A DNA stretch of 64,000 bases, taken from Hybos culiciformis. Taxonomy: Eukaryota; Arthropoda; Insecta; Diptera; Hybotidae. Location of the stretch: positions 26,565,090 to 26,629,089 of the forward strand of contig OZ023274.1 of the NCBI GenBank assembly GCA_964007475.1, read 5' to 3'. Below are positions 49,818 to 60,645 of the stretch, piece after piece. The first letter of the stretch is position 1, and every line of letters begins with the position of its first letter. Below the pieces are notes generated by a model, which was not told where the DNA came from, ran no database searches, and saw nothing but the letters and a program-made list of their open reading frames with translations. Both the position numbers and the translations under genes were made by a program.

Positions 49818-52800
49818 TTACATAATTTGTAAAGCTAAAGCTGAAGCCGAAATATTATCTCCAGCTCCGGCAGTCTTTTTTGCAGTTTTACATACTAAAA
49901 CAGGGCTTACACATATCTCATATTCAATAAAATTAGTTTTATTATCTGAATAAAATTTCATTGCTTCTTGCCAACAAGAAATCGGTTGACTTTGATCTAC
50001 TTGAATTCGTCTTGAAGGATTATTGCTGATATCAAATCCATTTGCTGACGTTGAAAAACTGTCATCCAAAATAAGTGTTGCTAATTCTGGATTTATCTAA
50101 AAAAATATATTGAAATTAAATTAATTTAAATTTAAATCAGATTTTCTGAAAATTTTATAACAAATTGAAACAATATAATACCTCATTACAGACTAATATT
50201 ACTCTTTAACAGACTGAAAAAAATTAGTATTTTTCATTTAAAAAAAAAGACAACATAAAAAACACCAAACATAGGAAAATGTTAATGTATTTGTAAGGAG
50301 CTGATATAAATCTTAATTACGATTACGATAATAATAATACTTACGATATTTGTTTGACAAACATATCTATGGGCTGTTAAAGAAGCTTTAGCTGCAGCAT
50401 TTCGATTATTTGTCCATTGAGAACCATTAACGTTCAATATAGCTTGATAAGCCAAGGTGTGAACATGGATTCTTGTTAACATTCTACGATTTGTATCAAT
50501 TCCTTTATTGTCAAAATAATATTGATTAATTTTTGTGAAAAGGTTTCTCATTTGATCTAAAGCTGTAGCTACACGAGGATTAGAATCTGAACCAAATGAG
50601 ATTCTTCCATTTGAATAAAATTGTTGTAAGTTATCTAATTCTTGTTCATTCATTCCCAAAGAATCACAATAAGGTATTACATATTCAGATAATTGTTTAA
50701 TCAAATTTAATTCTACATAACTAGCCATTTCAAAATGAATTAACGTATTGGTCAATTGACTGGAAATTTGTTGTTGTAATTTTTCAAGCCGAGCTTCTCT
50801 TAATCCTTCAGAATATTTAAAACTATCCATCATTTGTAAGCCACTTACAACTAATAGTTGAGGATTGAAATCTTTCACAGCATTATCAAATTCTTCTAAT
50901 GAAATCAAATGTGGATTACTTTTATCGTTATGCAAAATGTAACGATTTGCTCTCGGAGCTTTGTATTTACCAAATTCTTCGTTTGTCTTATATTCAAGAA
51001 TTAAATGAATATCATCTTCTAAGTTTTTATCTTCTGATGCTAATTGTATTCCATCTGGTAGTTGTGTTAAAAACTTTTTGGATATTCTTGATCCCAATAA
51101 AACGTTTGCACCTTGTTTACGGAATTGTGATCCCATAATAGGAGCATTTCCACCCAATTCCCATCGAATTTCATTTTTATGATTTGTTATAGCTATATCA
51201 ATTAATTTTTTAAATAAAACACTGTCTGGTGTGAATCTTTCAGCTGCTGCACCCTTGCGAAAATAATGAGTGAAACTTTGAATAAATTCTTTAAAATTTG
51301 TTATATCGTCGACTGTAAAATGTTCATCGATTTCATCGGCTTCTTTAGTGTAATTTAAAAAATTAACAGCTGGAACAATTAAATCAACACATGCACCATA
51401 ACCAACTGCCACCCTGATTGGAAGTTTTTCTTTTCTCACCTAAAATTTTTTAAGTAAATTTAATTTATATTCACTCAAATTGATTAACATTTTTGAAATT
51501 AGAAAAATTTCTTAGTCATTTCGTTAATAAATTGGATCGAGTTCAATTTTGTCAAAAGAATGCATTTTAATTTGTGCATAAAATCATTTATAAAAAAATT
51601 AAATCAATTTATGATTGTGTTGTGATATTTTTTAACATTTTTCACAACAAAAAAAAAACTAGAAAAATTTCGATTTCCACTGTAGGTTAAAATGATAAGT
51701 GACGAAGGTAAATTTTCTTATACATAATTAATTAATTATATTACAACTATTAGTAAACAAAAGAATCACAATTTTTTTTTCTTGTATTTCAAAAGGAGAC
51801 TTCACATTTATTTAATGAGAAAAAAATAGTTGAGTTTCGCCGCATTTTTGCTAACTCAATTTATTTTCAAGACGATTTTTTTTGCTCTTTTTAAAAAATA
51901 AAGTTGACAGAATATTGCGAAAAATTAAATTAAAAGAAAAATTAATACTCTTAAATATTAAATATTATTTATAAGATAACTTTATTCTTGCGGTTTGTAA
52001 ATTATACTCAATTCTTGTATTATTTTTACCAATGTATTATTATTTTTTATTGTTATCTTATTAAACTCAAAAGTGTTGAAAAAAAAATATAAATATGTAT
52101 GTTTATATAAAATCTAACTTTCAACAGAATGGCGACTTAAAAATATTTTTATTTAAAGAATTTAATTTTGTTTGATACATTTAGCTGTTCTAAAATAATA
52201 TTATCTTATTTATTAAATATTTCGCTCGCCGTATTATAATGTATGCAGTGTACTTAATATTTATTTATTTAAATTCAATTGAACTAGAGTTAATACAGTA
52301 ACATCATAACTAATAAACAAACTATTTTGCCCTATAAAAATCTCAATTACTTAATAAAAGATAATTTTGATAAGAAAGTTAAATCGTGGCAATGATTTTT
52401 TTTTGTTTCGGAATATAAAATATTTTGAAGGTCAACCAGATTAGTTTTAATCTTTTTTTGTAGTCTTCAAAATAAGATTTTTTATTTTATTTTTCTTATA
52501 TCTAGTTTTAATTAGGTTATGGTTATCTTAATTTATGTTATTTGACAAAAATTTTATTTCGAAAGATATTTAGTTAGTTAAGTGTATATTTATACATACT
52601 AACATCCCAGAATTGTTTCAAAAAATACCTAGGTAGGTAGGTACCTACAAATTCCAGTTATAGTTTGGTAATCATTGATCTTAACTTATTAAGTGCTATA
52701 TTTAAGAGCAAATTTAAGAACAAATATAACATTTATTTTCTTGAAAGTTTTAAAGCTGCTGTCAAAAAAGAAGACCCACATAATACACCAATTAACATTT

Positions 52801-53355
52801 ATTGGGCATAAATAGACAAAATAAAAATCGGCAGAATGAAGGTAGGTAGTTCGATAATCTATCCGAAGGATTTATTCAACACTAAAAGTTTTTCAAAAAA
52901 ATAAAAAAAAAAGTAAAATAATTATTGCACAAAATTAAAAAAAAAAAAAAAAACTGAAACTTAAAAACAAGCTTACTGTTTCTGCAGATATTAAGCCTCC
53001 CATAACACGGGCCACTTTATTTAATTCAAGTCTGGAAGAAAGTAAAGTGAAATTTTTTGTTAATCAATTACCTTTTTATATGTTCAAGTGTTGCGAAAAA
53101 ATATTAAATTTGATTAAATATTTCACGCAAAATAGATAGGTAGGTATTTGCTTAATTTGTTTTTTCAATGTCTAGTAGACATTTTAAAAATTTATTATTT
53201 GTTTTAAAAAGTTTGATACCTATTATTTTTCATGGCTAAAATAAACTTCCACCACTTAGTACTTACGTATCCAAATAAGCCTGGTATAACACTGAAAACA
53301 GGGCTGCAATAATTGAAATCATAGTTAAATTCCACATCCATTTAATTAAACCCAT
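49818..53355 (-). CDS. ADPGK: ADP-dependent glucokinase, four coding exons, 505 aa
   Basis: Exons on the minus strand: 53355-53267, 53031-52977, 51439-50345 and 50096-49818 (phases 2, 0, 0), all with GT-AG boundaries. The enzyme phosphorylates glucose to glucose-6-phosphate using ADP rather than ATP and is ER-associated in animals. The N-terminus (MGLIKWMWNLTMISIIAALF) is a hydrophobic signal or anchor segment, as in the animal family. Residue 49 onward carries the ribokinase-like fold: RVAVGYGACVDLIVPA near the start of the sugar-binding half, GGNAP (144-148), LLVVSGLQMMDSFKY, and a C-terminal TAGAGDNISASAL in which Asp493 is the expected catalytic base of the GxGD motif. Total length is close to vertebrate ADPGK (about 500 aa). 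No stop or frameshift interrupts it, so it is probably functional. The gene lies alone, with transposon-rich DNA directly upstream. Confidence 0.94.
51440..52976 (-). other. ADPGK second intron
   Basis: About 1.5 kb of AT-rich intron with homopolymer runs and a GTAGGTAGGTACCTAC microsatellite-like palindrome around 52631-52648. No other gene. Confidence 0.6.
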
Positions 53356-53892
53356 TTTCTGACCAAATTATAATTCGAATTTTTATTTATTAAAATTATG
53401 ATTATTGAAAAATTAAAACCAAAATTAAAGAATTTATCAAAATGATGACAGTCAAAAAAAAAAAGGAACTTGTTTGTTTTCGAGTTTTTCGTTGTTAGCG
53501 CCGCAGTCTAGCTAGGAATTAAAATTAACTTAAAATACAATTTTTTATTTTTAAATTAATTTTTATTGCATTTTTTTTTATTTAAATTGAATTTAAATTA
53601 TTTTTTTTAAAGCATTTACAAAATATCTAAATAAATTAAACTACCGACAAGAAGCACAAGCAATCACCATGCATAAACAAAAACCATCCGACAGACGTAG
53701 ACGGTAGACGTTTACAAAAAAAAAAAAGTAAACAAAAAGCGGTAAGTACAGTTTACTCGATATAGCGAACATATATTTTCTTGTATACCCTGTTTTAATA
53801 TTTGTTCGTATCTTTTTTAGCCCGAACTGTCAATTTCTTTCCACATTGTTCAATTATGTATGAGAAGCACTTTTAGAAGTGAACATTTTCAC
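53356..53892. other. ADPGK upstream region
   Basis: It should contain the promoter and 5' UTR of the minus-strand ADPGK gene. A slightly GC-richer patch (GTTAGCGCCGCAGTCTAGCT) lies at about 53495-53515. No clear TATA or initiator element could be assigned. Confidence 0.35.
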
Positions 53893-53895
53893 TTA

Positions 53896-54284
53896 GAGCC
53901 CGTTCCCAAACTGAGACTATTTTAGAAACTGAAAAATTATTTTAATTTCTAGAATTTCTAGTTTTGGACCGACACGATTTTACAGCTGTTATTTTACAAT
54001 TATTTTACAAATTAAGATTTTTTGACGTAAAAATCGTTTCGAAATGATATTTTATTTTTTAAAAATCTGCAAAGGGAAATTTTAAATTTCCCATAACAAA
54101 CTCAGTTTGTAGGTGTACTTTTAAGTGCACCTCATTTAAAAAAAAAAAAACAAAAGATTGAAAATTTAAGCAGACGTTACAGATTAAATGTCAAGCCTAT
54201 TTCAATTTCTGAAAAAAAGGAATTTTCTTTAGCAGAAAAGGAATATTTCACGATTTAAAATAGTCTCAGTTTGGGAACGGGCTC
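53896..54284. mobile_element. Harbinger-type MITE, copy 1
   Basis: The 29-bp inverted ends begin GAGCCCGTTCCCAAACTGAG and are flanked by TTA on both sides (53893-53895 and 54285-54287), the 3-bp TTA/TAA duplication of PIF/Harbinger elements. It is 389 bp, non-coding, and lies just upstream of ADPGK. Confidence 0.9.
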
Positions 54285-54439
54285 TTATTTATATTTTTCC
54301 GGAAATATATTTAGTTGCGAACAAGGTATAAAAAAAGTAAACGAAACTTACTTAATTTTCTTTTTTATTGACACAGCCATAAACATAGAGTGTGTTCCAT
54401 AAGTCACGATTTTACCTAAAACTAGCATCGGTATTCTAC

Positions 54440-54612
54440 GTTTGAGACTTGAATTATTGAACGATGCGATTTGACAGCTAAAATTCTATATCCAGGATTA
54501 TTTTTGCAAAAAATCGTTCCGAAACTCAATTTTATTTTTAATAAATCTGTAAAGGAAAATTTAAAATTTCCCATAATAACAAATCGTTTTCTAGGACAAC
54601 TTTTAAGTGGTC
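54440..54612. mobile_element. Older diverged relative of the Harbinger-type MITE
   Basis: The segment runs parallel to the interior of copy 1 (GATTTKACAGCT, then AAAATCGTTYCGAAA, then TTTAAAATTTCCCATAA, then ACTTTTAAGTG), with many differences. It is cut off at the right by the insertion of copy 2. Its own ends are not recognisable. Confidence 0.55.
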
Positions 54613-54615
54613 TTA

Positions 54616-55011
54616 GAGCCCGTTCCCAAACTGAAACTTTTTTAAATCGTAAAATATACCTTTTCTGCTAAAGAAAATTGCTTTTTTTTCAGAAATGGAA
54701 ATAGGATTGACATTTAATCTGTATCATCTGCAACGTCTGCTTAAATTTTCAATTTTTTGTTTTTTTTTAAAATGAGGTGCACTAAAAAGTACACCTATAA
54801 ACTGAGTTTGTTATGGGAAATTTAAAATTTCCCTTTGCAGATTTTTAAAATATAAAATATCATTTCGGAACGATTTTTACGTCAAAAAATCTTGATTTGT
54901 AAAATAATTGTAAAATAACAGCTGTAAAATCGTGTCGTTCCAAAACTAGAAATTCTAGAAACTAAAATAATTTCTCAGTTTCTAAAAAAGTTTTAGTTTG
55001 GGAACGGGCTC
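54616..55011. mobile_element. Harbinger-type MITE, copy 2 (inverted relative to copy 1)
   Basis: The ends are GAGCCCGTTCCCAAACTGAA and GGGAACGGGCTC, with TTA at 54613-54615 and 55012-55014. It is 396 bp; internal sequence matches copy 1 when reverse-complemented. Confidence 0.9.
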
Positions 55012-55014
55012 TTA

Positions 55015-55925
55015 AACTCAGAATCCATTACATATCTACTAATCATTAGCAATTATGTTTTTTTCCGAATTCATTATTTATAATGTTATTTGAAATTAAC
55101 TTTTATAGTAATTAGAATTCTTAAATTTGTTTAAAAAAATTAAAATTGGAAGGCGTAACTTTTTAGTTACAGCAATCGTATAATCCTGTAAATGAGTTTA
55201 AATTTACGGCGGACGTAACTTTTTTATTACGGCAACCGTAATTCTGTTATATAATATTTGTTTCACGATAGAAAATACGCCGAGCTCTGACCGCCGCAAT
55301 CAATTTTTTTATTCGCCGTCGCAAAACGTTTTTGTCGGCGTATCAGTACATTGCGTCGCATTTTAATATTTTGAATCGGCGTGCTAAAAATTTTTCTAAT
55401 ATTTTTTTGGTTATTTTTCGTTTATTTGTTTTTGCTTTTTCCCTTTTTTTTTTGCTTTTTTTAGCACGCCGTTAGCGTGTAGCCCCAGACAAAAACTCGT
55501 TGACGTCAGCGTCTGGTCGAAAAGACCAAAAAAAGAAACAAAACAAACAGTTGTTCCTTGTAGCTTGTTCACAACTAGCTAATTCAACATGTTCGGATGT
55601 CGAACATGTTCCGTTGGTGTTTTGATGTTGTTTTTTCATAGTAAAAAAATGAAGACAGAAACACATTTTTAACATGTTTTTAGAAAAACATGTTAATTTT
55701 CAGGGATGAATGAGTAATTTTTGTATTATATTTCGTTAGGCAATATTCAGATGGCGTTAACGTGTACTGGGCAAGTCGTTTTTTGACGTTGATAATTTTA
55801 TAAAGCTGAAGATACACTCAAGACAAATGACCGCGTAGTCTTGACCCGTGTAACCTTGATACAACTTCATATATTTTAACTTTTTTGGGCGCGAAAGTAC
55901 TTTTGAGTTTATCTCACGCAGTGGT
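55015..55925. other. Intergenic region with a diverged 60-bp duplication and two hairpins
   Basis: A GGCGTAACTTTTTAGTTAC unit at about 55152 recurs 60 bp later as GGACGTAACTTTTTTATTAC. Perfect 14-bp inverted copies of CGGCGTGCTAAAAA lie at 55377-55390 and 55458-55471. A short palindrome, AACATGTTCG/CGAACATGTT, lies at 55586-55610. No open frame with support. Confidence 0.5.
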
Positions 55926-55927
55926 TA

Positions 55928-56243
55928 GACGAGAGTAAAAACTAGTCTTAACTATTTACAATTGTATGAGTTTTTTATTTGTATTTGTGATGTAATTATT
56001 CTCCACTGGCTTAACTATAGTTAAAACTATTTACAAACTATTTTATTATATTACTTCACTTTTTAGTTTTTATTTACATTTCAAAAAAAAAAAATTTCAT
56101 TTGACAAGTAATACTTTAGATTCAAAATATTTTTTAGTTAAAACTATTAGTTATAACTATTTCCAATTTTTTTTTTTTTTTATACATTTTTTCACATATA
56201 CATTCAAAAAACATCTTAGTTATAACTAGTTTTTAGTCTCGTA
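55928..56243. mobile_element. MITE with TA target site
   Basis: The left end GACGAGAGTAAAAACTAGTC resembles the reverse complement of the right end (TACGAGACTAAAAACTAGTT) over about 25 bp. TA occurs at 55926-55927 and 56244-56245. The interior holds repeated GTTAAAACTA/AGTTATAACTA motifs and is non-coding. Confidence 0.55.
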
Positions 56244-56532
56244 TAGCCCCCAAGTCAGGTATTATTTGAAATTGTTTATCTGACAGAGCTAAACATTTTA
56301 ACATAAATGATTAACATCGTGTGAACGGTTGATTTTCCAAAGATGTTTAACTCCTTGCGAGCATGTTAAATTAGTTAAGTGTAAACAAGATATAAGGTTT
56401 TAAACTTATTTTTGTATTTTTGTTTATATAACGATGTGAGGTTTTTACTCGCTAATAACGTTACCAGGTATATACATAATTCATATTTTCTATTTTGTAC
56501 ACGATTATAATTTTAATACAAGTGTAGTCGAT

Positions 56533-56577
56533 TGGTAGAGTGGTCGATTGAAATGCTATATAACGAAGTTAAAATCC
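56533..56577 (+). repeat. tRNA-like (SINE head?) sequence with A and B boxes
   Basis: TGGTAGAGTGG (56533-56543) fits the polymerase III A-box consensus, and AGTTAAAATCC (56567-56577) fits the B box with one mismatch. The 23-bp spacing is shorter than in a normal tRNA gene and no cloverleaf is evident. A-rich sequence follows, as expected of a tRNA-derived SINE remnant. Confidence 0.3.
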
Positions 56578-56599
56578 CAAAGAGAGAAAAAAAACCAAT

Positions 56600-57838
56600 T
56601 AAAATTTTTTTTTTTTTTAAATTGAAAAAAAAAACTTTGAGTATAAAGCGCGCTTTACACAATGGCTAATTTGTAATCTTGTAATATTTTTTTAGTCAAA
56701 CTAGAACGAGAAAGCGATAAATAAACAACAACAACAAACACATGAAAGACTTAGATAGAAATTTTATTATTTTTTCCTTTTCTAGTAAAATTGAACGCAA
56801 AACATAAACAAATTTTATAGCAAATTTATAAGGCTGTCACACTTCGGCTTTTTAATGGCTTTTTGAAAAAGACATCATCGTTGTGGCTGTTTTGTGGCTT
56901 TTTCCATACAAAAAATAGATAAAAAAGCTGGTGGCTTTTCAAAAAGCCACTAGAAAATCAAGGTTCAAATAACAAATAAGCTCTGTGAGAAAAAAATAAA
57001 CTAAAAATTTCTATTTGGAGATTCCCAAACTGTTTATTTTTGTCAAAAAAAAAAAAAAAAATTATGTGACAAGAAATGTGTAAAAAAAAATAAACAACAA
57101 AAATTTCATAAAAAAATTAGGAACAAAATTTTGAAATTTTATTTTTAAAATTTTTAGTTTGTGTACCTACTTATTTTTTTTTTCTTTTTTAACGTCAAAA
57201 TATAAAAGTGTAAACACATTTAAAATAGCCACCTAAAAAGTGGCTATCTCATTGTAGTGCGACTCGCTTATTAGACATCTTTAAATTTTCAAAACATTAA
57301 AAAAATTAATTTGTTTTTTCACATCAAATTATTTCGAAATGGATAACAGTATAGTAATAACATTTTTTTAATTTACAAAATTAATTTTTTTTTTTATTTA
57401 GAAATAAATGGACAACATAATAATAATTGTCACAAACTATAAAATTCAAATTATGCCATAAATTTTATCTACGCACCTAGAAGAAAAAGACGTAAACTAT
57501 AAAAAAAGATCAACTAGTTCATCTTTTTGAAGTGACACTTCTTATGCGACTTCCAAAAAGTTTAACGTTTAATGCACAAATACATTTTTATTATATTTTT
57601 TTTTTGTGTCTTTTCGTATAAAAAAAAGATTACAAAAAAAGATACAAAAAAAAAAGATTACGCTGTTTGTACTGCTCTAACATATTAATTTTTGTACATT
57701 CTGTCCTGTTTTGTTTTGAGATATTTTTTTAGCCATTGTGTAAATCGCGCTTAACCCATGCCGTAACTTTAGCTCAAATGAATAAGTTTCGGTTTGCCGT
57801 AACTGTAGCCGCTCCCATTGTTTAAGCTTTTTCTAAAC
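56600..57838. other. Intergenic region with a possible weak MITE
   Basis: A segment from about 56830 (AAGGCTGTCACACTTCGG) to about 57269 (reverse complement AAGCGAGTCGCACTACAA) has weakly similar inverted ends and internal GTGGCTTTTC/AAAAGCCAC palindromes. It may be a decayed element, but no TSD was found. The rest is homopolymer-rich. Confidence 0.35.
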
Positions 57839-57847
57839 TTTATTAAC

Positions 57848-58540
57848 GGCGCCGTGACATTTGTCCGCGATTGAATTTTCTAACTTTAGCGGACAAATGT
57901 CATTATGCAAAATGTCATTTGTCCGCGATTGATTTTTCGAATTTTTAGCGGACAAATGTCATTTTGCAAAATGTCCATTGTCCGCGATTGAAATTTTTAA
58001 TTTTTAGCGGACAAATGTCATTTTGAAAAATGTCATTTGTCCGCGATTGATTTTTCAGTTTTTTTAGCGGACAAATGTCATTTTGCAAAATGTCATTTGT
58101 CCGCGATTGTTTTTTTCAATTTTGGAGATACTGCAGATTACGTGAACCACTCAGAATCGTCTGAAGCTTGGAAAAGGGTAGAGGGGTAGAGGCCCCCCAA
58201 ATTTTTCATACATTTTGTATGCGCAATTTTTTTTTTGCCCGATTTGCGTCAGTCCACCCGCCCGCCCGCCGCCCCCCACCACTCTCTCGTTGTGCCGATT
58301 CTGATTGGTTCACGCCATCTGCACTTTAGCCTCAAATTTTTAGCGGACAAATGTCATTTTGCGAAATGTCATTTTTCCGCGATTGCTATTTTAAATTTTT
58401 AGCGGACAAATGTCATTTTGCAAAATGTCATTTGTCCGCGATTAATTTTTATCGCGGACAAAAGACATTTCGAATCGCGGACAAATGTCATTTTTATGTC
58501 CGCGATACAAAAACAAATCAGGGACAAATGTCCAACCCCC
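57848..58540. mobile_element. Foldback element with GGCGCC end and perfect 9-bp TSD, 693 bp
   Basis: TTTATTAAC flanks both sides exactly (57839-57847 and 58541-58549). The left end is GGCGCCGTGACATTTGTCC and the right end ends GGACAAATGTCCAACCCCC. The body holds about six copies of a near-palindromic unit, GCGGACAAATGTCATTTTGC joined to AAAATGTCATTTGTCCGC, separated by short T-rich spacers. A GC-rich non-repetitive core lies at about 58120-58330. The 9-bp TSD and nested palindromes suggest a Mutator-like or Foldback relationship. There is no transposase; frames across it only translate the repeat. Confidence 0.88.
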
Positions 58541-58581
58541 TTTATTAACCACATTTGCGCAAGCAAATCGTTGTATCATTT

Positions 58582-58677
58582 GGCGCCGTGACATTTGTCC
58601 GCTGGACATTTGTCCGCGATGAAATTTGTATGGTAAACTTCGCGGACAAATGTCTCGCGGACAAATGTCCAACCCCC
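58582..58677. mobile_element. 96-bp mini-member of the GGCGCC foldback family, perfect 9-bp TSD
   Basis: GTATCATTT lies at 58573-58581 and 58678-58686. The element starts GGCGCCGTGACATTTGTCC and ends GGACAAATGTCCAACCCCC, the same ends as the 693-bp element 41 bp away, with only two unit-like hairpin arms between them. Confidence 0.88.
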
Positions 58678-58686
58678 GTATCATTT

Positions 58687-59017
58687 GCATAAGAATACAT
58701 CACTAGTGTAATTGGGCCCATTTTCATAAAAAAAATTTTTGTCTTTATTACATGAGCGTATAAACCTAGGTTAGCATAAAATATGCCAAAATGGCAACCC
58801 TAGGAAAATGAAAAGTGTATTGCTATCTTTTTCTTTTCGACGATTATGATTATTATGAATATTTTTTTATTTTTTACTTCATTTTGAATTTTGAAGTCGT
58901 TCGTTGAAGAATATAATCTTCTTCGCTTTTTTTTTTAGATTAAAGTTAACAAAAAAAAAAAAATTAATTTTATATATTAATTAAAACAAAAATTAATAAA
59001 AATTAAAATAAAAAAAA
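58687..59017 (+). promoter_or_regulatory. Presumed promoter/5' UTR of the gene starting at 59018
   Basis: It lies between the mini-foldback and the ATG at 59018. It contains a loose inverted pair, CCTAGGTT ... AACCCTAGG, at about 58768-58803. The assignment rests only on position. Confidence 0.25.
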
Positions 59018-59056
59018 ATGCATCAAGAAAACAATACAAAAAAACGAGGTGAAACG
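59018..59056 (+). CDS. Probable first coding exon of a gene that leaves the window
   Basis: ATG in an A-rich leader opens MHQENNTKKRGET and runs exactly to a consensus GTAAGT donor at 59057 in phase 0. The 13-codon exon is short, and no second exon is recognised before 64000, so the intron would contain the pogo-like transposon at 60646. The product cannot be named. Confidence 0.4.
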
Positions 59057-60645
59057 GTAAGTAAATTCTAAATTGAATATTTTTGTATTAATACCTGAGT
59101 TTTTTGTTAATTTGAGTATTTTTTTCTCTTTCTAATTTGGGTTTTTTTTTCTAATTTGTTTTTTTTTTTAATTTGTTTTTTTTTTAATTTGTTTTAAATG
59201 TTAAAAAATACATTTCAAACAAAATCTTTTTTAATTTTGAAAATTTTGAATTAAATTAAAGTTTATTGATTTGATTCAAATTTTTGTAACAGACGCCGTA
59301 TTCCCAAATCAATTTTACCACATTACATGTATATTATCGACACACGGTTCCCGTTAATCTAATGTACAGTCGGTAATACAGTTAACTACACATAACATGA
59401 TGAAATCAGTTAAATTATTTGAATCTTATTTCTAACTGTAACAATATAAGAAAAATAATTACAAGGAAAGTATTCGTAGGTTTTTAACATCAAATACCTT
59501 TATTCATGCTATCCACAATAAATACACAAATTTAAATTATTTTTTGTTTATTAATCTAGTTCGGTTTTACTGGCTTAAGAAACCTAACTAGAAAAGATAC
59601 TACAAAGAAAGAAAAATTTCTCTGAGCTACGTTTAAAGCAAGGATGATCATCGCCTATGCACTTGTACCACATTTGTTATTGTAATCCCACTTTGTTTAT
59701 ATGAATAATTAAACAGAATAGGAAAAAAAACCCTATGCACTTCATATACACTTCGTGCTTATGTAAGTGCATGAAAAAAAATATTTGTATTTCGTCTTCG
59801 CACTTCCCATTTAAAAAAAAAAAATCATTCTTTGAATAGGAAAAAAAAAAAACATTTTTCTGTATTTATTTTTTTCCTTCTTTTTTGTGCATGCACTGTA
59901 AAATGCGAAATTCTAATTTATAATATTTTCTGATCGCAATTGTGTGATTGATGTATGAATAATGTAAATAAAAATAAAAGGACTGCAGAAAATGAATGTT
60001 AATTTAAAAATTAATATGAAGAGGATTATTAATTTGCAATCAATTTTAAATAAATTAGCTCAGAGCTTGATTTGCTTTGTAATTATTAATCGTATTTTCA
60101 AAGTTTTCACAAAAAAATTTTTAAAAATAAATTTTCAAGAAGAAAAAAAGAAATTATTTTTGGATTTTAAACGAAAATTATAGAAGAGGATGCTAAAAAT
60201 ATTTTAAATTACATTCAAAAATACCATAACTTGACTTTAAATGTAAATAAATTCGAGCAAGAGCACAATCAAGTTGCTTCATAATATGTTGCATATGTTG
60301 TTTTTTGGAAAAGTGTTTTGTACGTTGTTATTTATTATATTACAAGACAAAAAATTTATTTTTAACTGTGTATTTTTTCCGTGTATTAATAAAACATGGC
60401 AAAAATTTATGATGATGGTAGTAAATGCACGTTCAATCTTAAATTTTGAGCATCACTGGTTTAAAGCTTCGAGTCTCTAGCTCGGTAAGAAAATGTTTAC
60501 GGAACAAATAAGCAAACCGACCTACAAGAAAGCGAGAAAATAAAAATTTGTTAAAATAACTGTACATCATTTTCCAACGAACACTGTAAGAACCGAGTTG
60601 ATAAAAAATAAATATTTTCTTAATGATTTGATTTGTATTTATATA
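59057..60645. other. AT-rich presumed intron
   Basis: Homopolymer-rich with no supported exon; frames at 59992-60183 and 60274-60480 lack any support. Confidence 0.35.

Noticed and set aside
50899..51138. Plus-strand frame inside ADPGK
   Set aside because: Antisense shadow of the main ADPGK exon.
58351..58727. Frames on both strands rich in KCHFAKCH or CPRDICPR motifs, and a CRISPR-like look of repeats with spacers
   Set aside because: They translate the palindromic GCGGACAAATGTC units of a eukaryotic foldback element delimited by 9-bp TSDs; the spacers are short, T-rich and similar to each other.
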